Source: Yersinia proxima
GTDB taxonomy: Bacteria; Pseudomonadota; Gammaproteobacteria; Enterobacterales; Enterobacteriaceae
Length of the DNA stretch: 64,000 nucleotides
Reading direction: 5' to 3'
Assembly: GCF_902170785.1 (NCBI RefSeq)
Contig: NZ_CABHYG010000017.1
Span: forward strand, 1-64,000
The notes beneath the pieces were generated by a model. The model made no database searches and had not been told where the DNA came from. It saw only the letters and a list, made by a program, of their open reading frames with translations. This document shows, one piece after another, positions 57,301-64,000 of this stretch. Numbering within the stretch: the stretch's first letter is position 1; the number at the start of each line of letters is the position of its first letter. A program made the translations under genes and the position numbers.

Positions 57301-58334
57301 CGATCATATTGGGCGCGGCTATAGCGCGGATGGAGAGCAGAGAGTTTGATTGAAATCCCCGGCCCTTCATAAATACCGCGGCCATTTGACGCTTTGCCGA
57401 TAGCATGAATAGCCTGTTGATAGGAGAGTAAATAGGCCTGAGCATCGGCTTCTGTCAGTGCCGCTTCCCCCAGCATATCGTAGGAATAACGGAACCCTTT
57501 ATCTTCCAGCTTGCGCGCATTAGCTAAGGCTTCTGCAATGGTTTCGCCGGTGACAAATTGCTCGCCCATCAAACGCATCGCCATGTCCACACCCTTGCGG
57601 ATCAGCGGTTCGCCCCCTTTACCGATAATGCGGTTCAATGAACTGGAAAGTTTGGCTTCATTGTGGGTAGAAACCAGATGGCCGGTAAACAATAAACCCC
57701 AGGTGGCCGCGTTGACGAACATGGATGGGCTGCGCCCCAGATGAGAGTGCCAATTGCCATTGCTGATCTTGTCGCGAATTAATGCATCGCGAGTTGGTTT
57801 GTCAGGAATACGCAGCAGCGCTTCTGCCAGGCACATCAATGCCACGCCCTCTTGGGAAGAGAGAGAGAACTCCTGCAACAAGCCTTGCACGATCCCGGCC
57901 CGGCCATTGGCACTTTTTTGATTCCGCAATTTTTCGGCAATAGAATAGGCGAGCTTATGTGTCGCCTGGGCCAAATCTTCAGGTAAGCGCGCTTGTTCCA
58001 ATAACATCGGAATAGCTTCGGTTTCCGGGCGGCGATAGGCCGCTGTAATGGCTGCACGGCTAACAGATTGTGGCAACACTTGTTCGGCGAAATCTAAGAA
58101 AGGTTGGTGCACACTTTCAATGACTTGCGGCATAATGTCGTCCGTTTCAGACGAGGAGGATGACTGTGCTGTTGGAAGTTCTGGTAATTCGCTGTTATTT
58201 TCCAACCGTTCCAGATAGTTAAAAATGGCCTGTTTGATCAGCCAGTGCGGTGTACGGTCAATACGCTGTGCGGCGGCCTTAATGCGGTCACGTGTCGCTT
58301 CATCGAGTTTCACGCCCATGGTGGTGCTACCCAT
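54345..58334 (-). CDS. putA: Trifunctional PutA: proline dehydrogenase, P5C dehydrogenase, repressor
   Basis: A 1329-residue protein that oxidises proline to glutamate in two steps and represses its own divergent promoter region. The N-terminal 47 residues form the ribbon-helix-helix DNA-binding domain (TTMGVKLDEATRDRIK), about 90-570 the FAD proline dehydrogenase (ISIKLSALHPRY, RLVKGAYWDSEI), about 650-1110 the aldehyde dehydrogenase (SPWNFPLAIFTGQIAAAL, the catalytic cysteine in GQRCSALR and the glutamate in AETGGLNAM), and a C-terminal domain ending SLMTIG. Full length; putP is divergent. Confidence 0.96.
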   Translation of the reverse strand: MGSTTMGVKLDEATRDRIKAAAQRIDRTPHWLIKQAIFNYLERLENNSELPELPTAQSSSSSETDDIMPQVIESVHQPFLDFAEQVLPQSVSRAAITAAYRRPETEAIPMLLEQARLPEDLAQATHKLAYSIAEKLRNQKSANGRAGIVQGLLQEFSLSSQEGVALMCLAEALLRIPDKPTRDALIRDKISNGNWHSHLGRSPSMFVNAATWGLLFTGHLVSTHNEAKLSSSLNRIIGKGGEPLIRKGVDMAMRLMGEQFVTGETIAEALANARKLEDKGFRYSYDMLGEAALTEADAQAYLLSYQQAIHAIGKASNGRGIYEGPGISIKLSALHPRYSRAQYDRVMDELYPRLLSLTLQARQYDIGINIDAEEADRLEISLDLLEKLCFEPKLAGWNGIGFVIQAYQKRCPFTIDAVIDMAQRSRRRLMIRLVKGAYWDSEIKRAQVDGLEGYPVYTRKVYTDVSYLACARKLLAVPNLIYPQFATHNAHTLSAIYHLAGQNYYPGQYEFQCLHGMGEPLYEQVVGKVADGKLNRPCRIYAPVGTHETLLAYLVRRLLENGANTSFVNRIADATLPLDELVADPVSAVEAIAASEGQLGLPHPRIPLPRELYGKERANSSGLDLSNEHRLASLSSALLTSASQVWRAEPLIDAELDSGTEPVNSMEHPVINPAEPADIVGYVREATEAEVSRALDAAASAGAIWFATPPVERAAILVRAAELMENQMQTLMGILVREAGKTFSNAIAEVREAVDFLHYYAGMVRDNFSNDSHRPLGPVVCISPWNFPLAIFTGQIAAALAAGNSVLAKPAEQTPLVAAQAVRILLEAGIPQGVLQLLPGQGDSVGAALVNDARVRGVMFTGSTEVAAILQRSIAGRLDPQGRPTPLIAETGGLNAMIVDSSALTEQVVTDVVASAFDSAGQRCSALRILCIQDDVAEHTLQMLRGAMAECRMGNPERLSTDIGPVIDADAKAGIERHIQAMRAKGRKVYQAAQSNNLDEKEWQRGTFIKPTLIELDSFDELQKEVFGPVLHVVRFQRQNLAALVDQINASGYGLTLGIHTRIDETIAQVTEKAKVGNLYVNRNMVGAVVGVQPFGGEGLSGTGPKAGGPLYLYRLLCSRPEDAVINTLAHHDSGQLQNVSGREALQTAHHALIKWADEQQQPVVAQLARRYGELAQGGTVRVLPGPTGERNTYALLPRERILCLADTEADALTQLAAVLAIGSEVLWPESTVQSDLFRTLPAVVKSRITLTKDWQTAHIHFDGVIYHGDADQLRILCEQIAQIDGPIVSVQGFARGETNILLERLLIEHSLSVNTAAAGGNASLMTIG

Positions 58335-58362
58335 ACTATCTGGCTCCTGAATTAAGGGGAGT

Positions 58363-58490
58363 TATACCCGTCATTCTTCGAGCTCCAGGTGCGTTGGCTA
58401 CGTTTAATAACCTGAATCACTTACTTATGTAAGCTCATCAGGATTCTTGCACTTGCCGCCTTCCTGCAACTCAAATTATTTAGGGTATAT
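58363..58490. repeat. ERIC element between putA and putP
   Basis: A 128-base element opening TATACCCG and closing AGGGTATA, with AATCACTTACTTATGTAAGCTCAT and TTGCCGCCTTCCTGCAACTC inside, the ERIC hallmarks in an uninterrupted form. It begins 28 bases upstream of the putA start, in the putA leader or promoter. Confidence 0.92.
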
Positions 58491-58517
58491 GATTTTATTT
58501 CAGACAATATCAGTCAT

Positions 58518-58535
58518 GTTGCAACTTTGTGCAAC
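58518..58535. promoter_or_regulatory. PutA operator-like pair
   Basis: GTTGCA and GTGCAAC (reverse complement GTTGCAC) face each other across five bases. GTTGCA is the PutA operator motif in E. coli. Further copies occur near 58869 (GGTGCAAC) and overlapping the putP start (GTTGCATG near 58981). This suits proline-dependent control of both genes. Confidence 0.7.
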
Positions 58536-58985
58536 CGTGTTAAATCACGCGTGTAATCGAAGTGTGAATTCAGTCTTGTTTTTAACAACTTCAAAAGATA
58601 AATAATATTCAAATATGAAGCAGCGAAGCGGTTAACGTTAATAATGGTAGGGGTTTTAGAGGGTTTACCTCAGGTATAACTCATTTTCTTATGTTTGGTG
58701 TCACTGCCGACAGAGTTTAATGTGATGCAGGGTGAGTTTTTTGTAAAAAAATTGTTTAAATTCTTGTGGGGCAAGAAAGGACTCCTCTAGGATAGCAACC
58801 GCAAGCTGGCCAGTGGCTAGCGAATAGTTGTGTTGGTAGTCAATTTCAGATTTTAGCGTTCATCTCAGGTGCAACTCAGTGTCACGTTCCGACCCGCCAG
58901 AGATAAAGCATGATGCCGTGTTGCGCGGTAAGCATGGAAAAAGCGAGATATATTAAAACGATAATATGCACTATGGAGATGTTGC

Positions 58986-60470
58986 ATGACCATGAACACG
59001 CCAATGCTGGTGACTTTTTTAGTTTATATTTTTGGGATGATACTTATTGGGCTTGTGGCCTATCGTGCAACCAAGAGTTTTGATGACTATATTCTGGGCG
59101 GCCGCAGTTTAGGGAGTGTAGTGACGGCGTTGTCAGCCGGTGCTTCCGATATGAGTGGCTGGTTATTAATGGGGTTACCGGGAGCGATTTTCCTGTCGGG
59201 GATATCCGAGAGTTGGATAGCTATCGGTTTAACCATTGGCGCTTATTTTAACTGGAAGTTAGTGGCTGGCCGTTTACGGGTTCATACCGAAGCGAATAAT
59301 AATGCGCTGACATTGCCGGACTATTTCACCAGCCGTTTTGAAGATAAAAGTAAACTTCTGCGAGTCATATCGGCCGTAGTGATTTTAGTCTTCTTTACCA
59401 TTTATTGTGCTTCCGGGATTGTTGCCGGTGCACGGTTATTTGAAAGTACCTTTGAGATGAGTTATGGCACGGCCTTGTGGGCCGGTGCAGCCGCTACCAT
59501 TGCGTATACTTTTATTGGTGGTTTCCTGGCGGTGAGTTGGACAGACACAGTGCAGGCGACACTGATGATTTTTGCCCTGATCCTGACGCCAATTATCGTG
59601 ATTTTAGCCGTCGGTGGTATTGATACTTCGATTATGGTTATTGCGGCGAAAAACCCGGCCAATATTGATATGTTCAAAGGGTTGAATCTGGTTGCTATCC
59701 TTTCTCTGCTCGGCTGGGGTTTAGGCTATTTTGGTCAGCCACATATTCTGGCGCGTTTTATGGCGGCAGACTCCCATCGCACTATTCGCAGCGCTCGTCG
59801 CATTAGTATGACCTGGATGATCCTGTGTCTGGCGGGGACTATTGCTGTCGGGTTCTTTGGCATTGCCTACTTTGAGAACAATCCACAATATGCGGGAAGT
59901 GTGACACAAAATGGCGAACGCGTATTTATTGAATTAGCCAAGTTGCTGTTCAATCCGTGGATGGCGGGTATTTTGCTGTCCGCCATTCTGGCTGCGGTAA
60001 TGAGTACGTTAAGCTGCCAGTTACTGGTGTGTTCCAGTGCATTAACCGAAGATTTGTACAAAGCGTTCTTACGTAAAAAAGCCAGCCAGAAAGAATTAGT
60101 CTGGGTGGGTCGTGCCATGGTGTTGCTGGTGGCGTTGATTGCCATCGCGTTAGCAGCGGATCCAGATAATCGGGTGCTTGGTTTGGTGAGTTATGCCTGG
60201 GCGGGCTTTGGTGCAGCATTTGGGCCAGTGGTTCTGATTTCAGTTATGTGGCCACGGATGACCCGCAACGGTGCGCTCGCGGGGATGCTGATCGGCGCGA
60301 TTACCGTGATCGTCTGGAAACAATACGCCTGGTTAGATTTATACGAAATCATCCCTGGTTTTGTGTTTGCCAGTATCGCGATTGTGGTGGTGAGTTTACT
60401 GGGACGTTCTCCGAGTCATGCCATTACTGAACGTTTCCGTCAGGCGGAAGCGGAGTTTAAAACCGTATAG
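58986..60470 (+). CDS. putP: Sodium/proline symporter PutP
   Basis: A 494-residue, 13-helix inner-membrane symporter of the SSS family that brings in proline with Na+. DYILGGRSLGSVVTALSAGASDMSGWLLMGLPGA contains the known Na+ and proline-binding Asp and Ser residues, and GLGYFGQPHILARFMA is a second hallmark. GGAG seven bases before the ATG sets the start. It is divergent from putA with operator-like sites between them. Full length with a terminator following. Confidence 0.96.
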   Translation: MTMNTPMLVTFLVYIFGMILIGLVAYRATKSFDDYILGGRSLGSVVTALSAGASDMSGWLLMGLPGAIFLSGISESWIAIGLTIGAYFNWKLVAGRLRVHTEANNNALTLPDYFTSRFEDKSKLLRVISAVVILVFFTIYCASGIVAGARLFESTFEMSYGTALWAGAAATIAYTFIGGFLAVSWTDTVQATLMIFALILTPIIVILAVGGIDTSIMVIAAKNPANIDMFKGLNLVAILSLLGWGLGYFGQPHILARFMAADSHRTIRSARRISMTWMILCLAGTIAVGFFGIAYFENNPQYAGSVTQNGERVFIELAKLLFNPWMAGILLSAILAAVMSTLSCQLLVCSSALTEDLYKAFLRKKASQKELVWVGRAMVLLVALIAIALAADPDNRVLGLVSYAWAGFGAAFGPVVLISVMWPRMTRNGALAGMLIGAITVIVWKQYAWLDLYEIIPGFVFASIAIVVVSLLGRSPSHAITERFRQAEAEFKTV

Positions 60471-60496
60471 AAATAACGTTTATCTTTAATAAATAT

Positions 60497-60527
60497 AGCC
60501 TCCTGCAAAACAGGGGGCTTTTTTTAT
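60497..60527 (+). terminator. putP terminator
   Basis: AGCCTCCTG pairs with CAGGGGGCT (one mismatch) and is followed by seven T. Confidence 0.88.
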
Positions 60528-60662
60528 CAAAAAACCTGCCAGTTCTTAATAAATACATTAATTCGTATCCTGATGAATTTATTTACTATTTAACTCCGCG
60601 GAAACAACTTGCCACAGTTTGTTTAACAATATTCCTATTCCACCTCTTGAATTTCTTTTTGC

Positions 60663-60681
60663 CAGAATGATAATCACTATC
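60663..60681 (+). promoter_or_regulatory. Fur box upstream of efeU
   Basis: CAGAATGATAATCACTATC matches 16 of 19 positions of the Fur consensus, including an almost perfect ATGATAATCATTATC core. It is about 75 bases upstream of the efeU start and predicts iron repression of efeUOB. Confidence 0.85.
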
Positions 60682-60755
60682 GTTTTACTTTTCCTTACGT
60701 AAATTGACAATATTCTTATTCGCATATTCTACTGCCCACCGCAGGGGTGTTTAGC

Positions 60756-61616
60756 ATGTTTGTCCCATTTCTTATTATGTTTCGTGAAGGGCTGGAGGCA
60801 GCGCTGATTGTTAGCCTGATCGCCAGTTATCTTAAACGTACTCAGCGCGGTCAATGGATGGGGGCAGTATGGGTGGGGGTTATCACTGCCGCAGCACTTT
60901 GCCTGGCTATTGGTATTTTTATTAATGAAACCACCGGTGAGTTCCCGCAAAAGCAGCAAGAGCTGTTCGAAGGGATTATCGCTGTGGTGGCAGTTTGCAT
61001 ATTAACCTATATGGTTTTTTGGATGCGCAAGGTATCCAAGTCAGTCAAAGTTCATTTAGAAGGTGCCATTGATAACGCCCTAAACGTTGAGGGTAAAAAA
61101 GGCCGTGGTCAGGGATGGGCATTAGTCGCAATGGTGTTTTTTGCTGTGGCGCGCGAAGGCCTGGAGTCAGTTTTCTTTTTATTAGCTGCTTTTCAGCAGG
61201 ATGTCGGTATTGGCGCACCCATCGGCGCAATATTGGGTTTGATCTGCGCTATTTTGGTTGGTATGGCTATCTACTGGGGCGGCGTTAAGTTACATCTGGC
61301 TAAATTCTTCAAATGGACCAGCCTGTTTATTCTGTTTGTTGCTGCCGGGCTTGCCGCAGGGGCAATAAGAGCCTTCCATGAAGCGGGATTGTGGAACCAT
61401 TTCCAGGATATCGCATTTGACCTGACCAATGTGCTTTCTACGCACTCCTTGCTGGGCACCTTCCTTGAGGGCATGTTTGGCTATCAGGAAGCCCCGACTG
61501 TCAGTGAAGTCGCGGTCTACTTTATCTATCTGATTCCGGCATTGATTTTCTTTTTCCTTCCACCACGCGCCACAGCGGCTTCAACCGTAGCGGCTGCGCG
61601 GAAAACTAACCAATAA
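60756..61616 (+). CDS. efeU: Ferrous iron permease EfeU
   Basis: A 286-residue, seven-helix inner-membrane permease of the Ftr1 family. Both REGLE iron motifs are intact, at residues 10-14 (FREGLEAAL) and near 133 (AREGLESVF). It passes iron delivered by EfeO and EfeB. In E. coli K-12 the gene is broken by a frameshift, while this copy is complete. The frame opens at a GTG at 60747, but AGGGG is better spaced for the ATG at 60756. efeO follows after 16 bases. Confidence 0.94.
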   Translation: MFVPFLIMFREGLEAALIVSLIASYLKRTQRGQWMGAVWVGVITAAALCLAIGIFINETTGEFPQKQQELFEGIIAVVAVCILTYMVFWMRKVSKSVKVHLEGAIDNALNVEGKKGRGQGWALVAMVFFAVAREGLESVFFLLAAFQQDVGIGAPIGAILGLICAILVGMAIYWGGVKLHLAKFFKWTSLFILFVAAGLAAGAIRAFHEAGLWNHFQDIAFDLTNVLSTHSLLGTFLEGMFGYQEAPTVSEVAVYFIYLIPALIFFFLPPRATAASTVAAARKTNQ

Positions 61617-61632
61617 TTCAGGGATTTATCAC

Positions 61633-62763
61633 ATGTCTAACCGGTTCTTCCGTCGCACAGCTCTACATGCTGCTTTATTGGCACTGCCAGTTTTCGCTAT
61701 TAGCGCACAGGCTGCTGATATTCCTCAGGTTAAAATTACGGTTAATGACAAGCAGTGTGAGCCAATGGCGCTGTCTATTCCTGCCGGTAAAACACAGTTT
61801 ATTGTGCACAATGCCAGCCAAAAAGGGCTGGAGTGGGAGATCCTGAAAGGGGTCATGGTGGTTGAAGAACGTGAGAACATCGCGCCAGGTTTTACCCAGA
61901 AGATGACAGCCAATCTGGAACCGGGTGAATACGATATGACCTGCGGTTTACTGAGCAACCCGAAAGGCAAGCTCACTGTGACGGCTGCGGCCGGTACTGA
62001 CACGGCGACCAAACCGGATGCCATGGCACTGGTTGGGCCAATCGCCGAGTATAAAGTCTATGTAACACAAGAGGTTGCCCAGCTAGTGACCCAAACCAAA
62101 GCCTTCACCGATGCAGTGAAAAAAGGCGATTTGGCATTAGCGCGCAAGCTCTACGCACCGACCCGGCAGCATTATGAACGTATCGAGCCCATTGCTGAGT
62201 TATTTTCTGATTTAGATGGCAGCATTGATGCCCGCGAAGACGATTTTGAACAGAAAGCGGCAGATCCGAAATTCACGGGTTTCCACCGTTTAGAGAAAAT
62301 CCTATTTGGTGACAATACCACCAAAGGAGCGGATAAATTTGCTGACCAACTGTATCAAGACACGCTGGAACTGCAAAAACGGATAGCGGGTCTGACATTC
62401 GCACCAAACAAAGTGGTAGGCGGGGCGGCAGGTCTCATCGAAGAAGTGGCAGCCAGTAAAATCAGTGGTGAAGAAGATCGCTACAGCCGCACTGACTTGT
62501 GGGACTTCCAGGCGAACGTTGATGGCGCACAGAAGATTGTTAATCTGCTGCGGCCGTTATTGGAAAAAGCGGATAAGCCGTTGTTGGATAAAATTGATGC
62601 CAACTTCAAAACGGTTGATAGCGTATTAGCAAAATACCGCACCAAAGATGGCTACGAATCTTATGAGAAGTTAACCGATGCTGATCGCAATGCGATGAAA
62701 GGGCCAATTACGGCACTGGCGGAAGACCTTGCTCAACTGCGTGGCGTATTGGGTCTGGACTGA
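61633..62763 (+). CDS. efeO: Periplasmic iron-uptake protein EfeO
   Basis: A 376-residue exported protein with a signal peptide cut near AQA-AD. A cupredoxin-like domain (about 28-120) is followed by an M75 imelysin-type domain with the HRLE motif (HxxE) at residues 218-221. It probably captures and passes iron to EfeU. ATG follows AGGGATTT. It is the middle gene of efeUOB, with efeB starting nine bases after its stop. Confidence 0.94.
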   Translation: MSNRFFRRTALHAALLALPVFAISAQAADIPQVKITVNDKQCEPMALSIPAGKTQFIVHNASQKGLEWEILKGVMVVEERENIAPGFTQKMTANLEPGEYDMTCGLLSNPKGKLTVTAAAGTDTATKPDAMALVGPIAEYKVYVTQEVAQLVTQTKAFTDAVKKGDLALARKLYAPTRQHYERIEPIAELFSDLDGSIDAREDDFEQKAADPKFTGFHRLEKILFGDNTTKGADKFADQLYQDTLELQKRIAGLTFAPNKVVGGAAGLIEEVAASKISGEEDRYSRTDLWDFQANVDGAQKIVNLLRPLLEKADKPLLDKIDANFKTVDSVLAKYRTKDGYESYEKLTDADRNAMKGPITALAEDLAQLRGVLGLD

Positions 62764-62771
62764 GGATTAAA

Positions 62772-64000
62772 ATGAGTCAGAAAACCGGCCCGCAATACGG
62801 GCCGTATCAGCAAGATAACGGGGCGGAATTGCCGTCCCGTCGGCGTTTGCTCCTCGGTATGGGCATGATGAGTGGGGCATTGGCGCTTGGCGGGGCAAAA
62901 ATAGCCCGCGCGGCGGATTGCCCCGCACCCGAATCCGCACCCGCGCAAGATGAACGTTGGCAGAAGCAGCCTTTTTACGGACAGCATCAAGCCGGTGTAT
63001 TAACCCCACAGCAAGCGGCGATGATGCTGGTGGCATTTGATGTGCTGGCAACAGATAAAGCAGCATTAATCCGGTTATTCACGTTATTAACTGAACGAAT
63101 TGCTTTTCTGACTACTGGCGGGCATGCGCCGTCAGTTAACGCGAAATTGCCGCCGCTGGATTCGGGCATTATGGGGCCGGAAATTTACCCCGATAATCTG
63201 ACGATCACGGTTTCCGTCGGTGACTCACTGTTTGACGAGCGTTTTGGCTTGCAAGGGCAAAAACCCCTGCGACTTCAAAGAATGACTCGTTTCCCCAATG
63301 ACTCACTGGATGCCGGATTGTGCCACGGTGATATGTTGCTGCAAATTTGCGCGAATACCAATGAAACCGTGATTCATGCACTGCGCGATATCATCAAACA
63401 CTCGCCGGATCTTCTCAGTGTGCGCTGGAAACGTGAAGGGTTTATTTCTGCCCATGCTGCCCGCAGTAAAGGTAAAGAAACACCAATCAACTTGTTGGGT
63501 TTTAAAGATGGAACCGCGAATCCGAAAACCAGTGATAAGCCGCTGATCAACCAAGTAGTTTGGGTTCAGGAAAATACCGGAGAACCTGCATGGGCGGTCG
63601 GTGGCAGTTATCAGGCGGCTCGGATTATCCGTTTCAAAGTGGAATTCTGGGATCGGACTCCCTTGCAAGAGCAGCAAACTATTTTTGGTCGCGATAAGCA
63701 CAGTGGCGCGCCTTTGGGTATGGTGCATGAACATGATGAACCGGATTACACCAAAGACCCAGACGGCAAAGTGATTAAGCTGGATGCACATATTCGGCTG
63801 GCAAATCCGCGTACCGCTGAAACCCAGAATAACTTGATGCTGCGCCGTGGCTACAGCTACTCGCTGGGGGTATCAAATTCGGGACAATTGGATATGGGCC
63901 TCTTATTTGTCTGCTATCAGTCTGATTTGGAAAAGGCATTCCTAACCGTGCAAAAACGGCTGAATGGGGAAGCGCTGGAAGAGTATGTGAAACCCATTGG
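62772..64000 (+). CDS. efeB: Dye-decolourising haem peroxidase EfeB (cut by window end)
   Basis: About 409 codons are visible with no stop, so only a few residues should be missing. A Tat signal ([10 protein letters not shown], then a hydrophobic stretch ending in ARA) leads to a DyP-type peroxidase domain with the GFKDGTANP motif at about residues 243-251 and the haem-region [10 protein letters not shown]. It is exported by the Tat system and is thought to oxidise ferrous iron or to take iron from haem. GAGGA five bases before the ATG supports the start. It is the last gene of efeUOB. Confidence 0.94.
   Translation, partial: MSQKTGPQYGPYQQDNGAELPSRRRLLLGMGMMSGALALGGAKIARAADCPAPESAPAQDERWQKQPFYGQHQAGVLTPQQAAMMLVAFDVLATDKAALIRLFTLLTERIAFLTTGGHAPSVNAKLPPLDSGIMGPEIYPDNLTITVSVGDSLFDERFGLQGQKPLRLQRMTRFPNDSLDAGLCHGDMLLQICANTNETVIHALRDIIKHSPDLLSVRWKREGFISAHAARSKGKETPINLLGFKDGTANPKTSDKPLINQVVWVQENTGEPAWAVGGSYQAARIIRFKVEFWDRTPLQEQQTIFGRDKHSGAPLGMVHEHDEPDYTKDPDGKVIKLDAHIRLANPRTAETQNNLMLRRGYSYSLGVSNSGQLDMGLLFVCYQSDLEKAFLTVQKRLNGEALEEYVKPI

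Overview
The window reads as a chromosomal core segment of a Yersinia species, probably of the Y. enterocolitica group. The support is protein similarity to enterobacterial families, three ERIC-type intergenic repeats of the form common in yersiniae, and gene order close to the E. coli mgrB-cspC-manXYZ-sdaA-pabB-yebG-ptrB-holE-yebY segment. The species call is inference. I saw no tRNA, rRNA, CRISPR array, transposase gene, integrase or plasmid feature.

Layout. 0.5-9.6 kb is the most accessory-like part: an L-fuconate dehydratase-type gene with an MFS transporter, a divergent EamA exporter/AraC regulator pair, three small secreted proteins (LprI-like, HdeB, proline-rich), a PAS-GGDEF cyclase and a bacterial RIO kinase. 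9.6-15.1 kb holds an ABC exporter, a GNAT enzyme, an ArcD-like antiporter, a MarA-like regulator and three tiny membrane-protein ORFs. 15.2-24.9 kb is an envelope and stress block: yobH, mgrB, yebO, a NinX-like orphan, pheP, pagP, yobF-cspC, a laccase-domain protein, an FtsI paralogue and rlmA. 25-30.5 kb inserts a four-PAS GGDEF protein and a TonB-dependent receptor. 30.6-38.9 kb carries mntP with a yybP-ykoY manganese riboswitch, yobD, manXYZ, yoaE and sdaA. 39.3-54.3 kb holds nudL-pabB, yoaH, purT, dbpA, yebG-yqfB-yebF, ptrB, exoX, pip, holE, ftnA, yobA-yebZ, yebY and the sRNA SdsR. 54.3-64 kb is divergent putA/putP and the efeUOB iron operon, with efeB cut by the window end.

Themes. Metal homeostasis recurs: mntP with riboswitch and Fur-like box, ftnA, efeUOB with a strong Fur-like box, the TonB receptor and CopC/CopD proteins. 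Envelope stress is represented by mgrB, pagP, hdeB and the FtsI paralogue. Several genes lie below normal ORF cut-offs (mgrB, yobF, three small membrane ORFs, a Lys-rich peptide), as does the sRNA sdsR. I found no clearly new multi-gene system. The best leads are the small-membrane-ORF cluster at 13.75-15.08 kb, the altered SxN motif of the FtsI paralogue, an unexplained perfect palindrome upstream of sdaA, and the regulatory RNAs.
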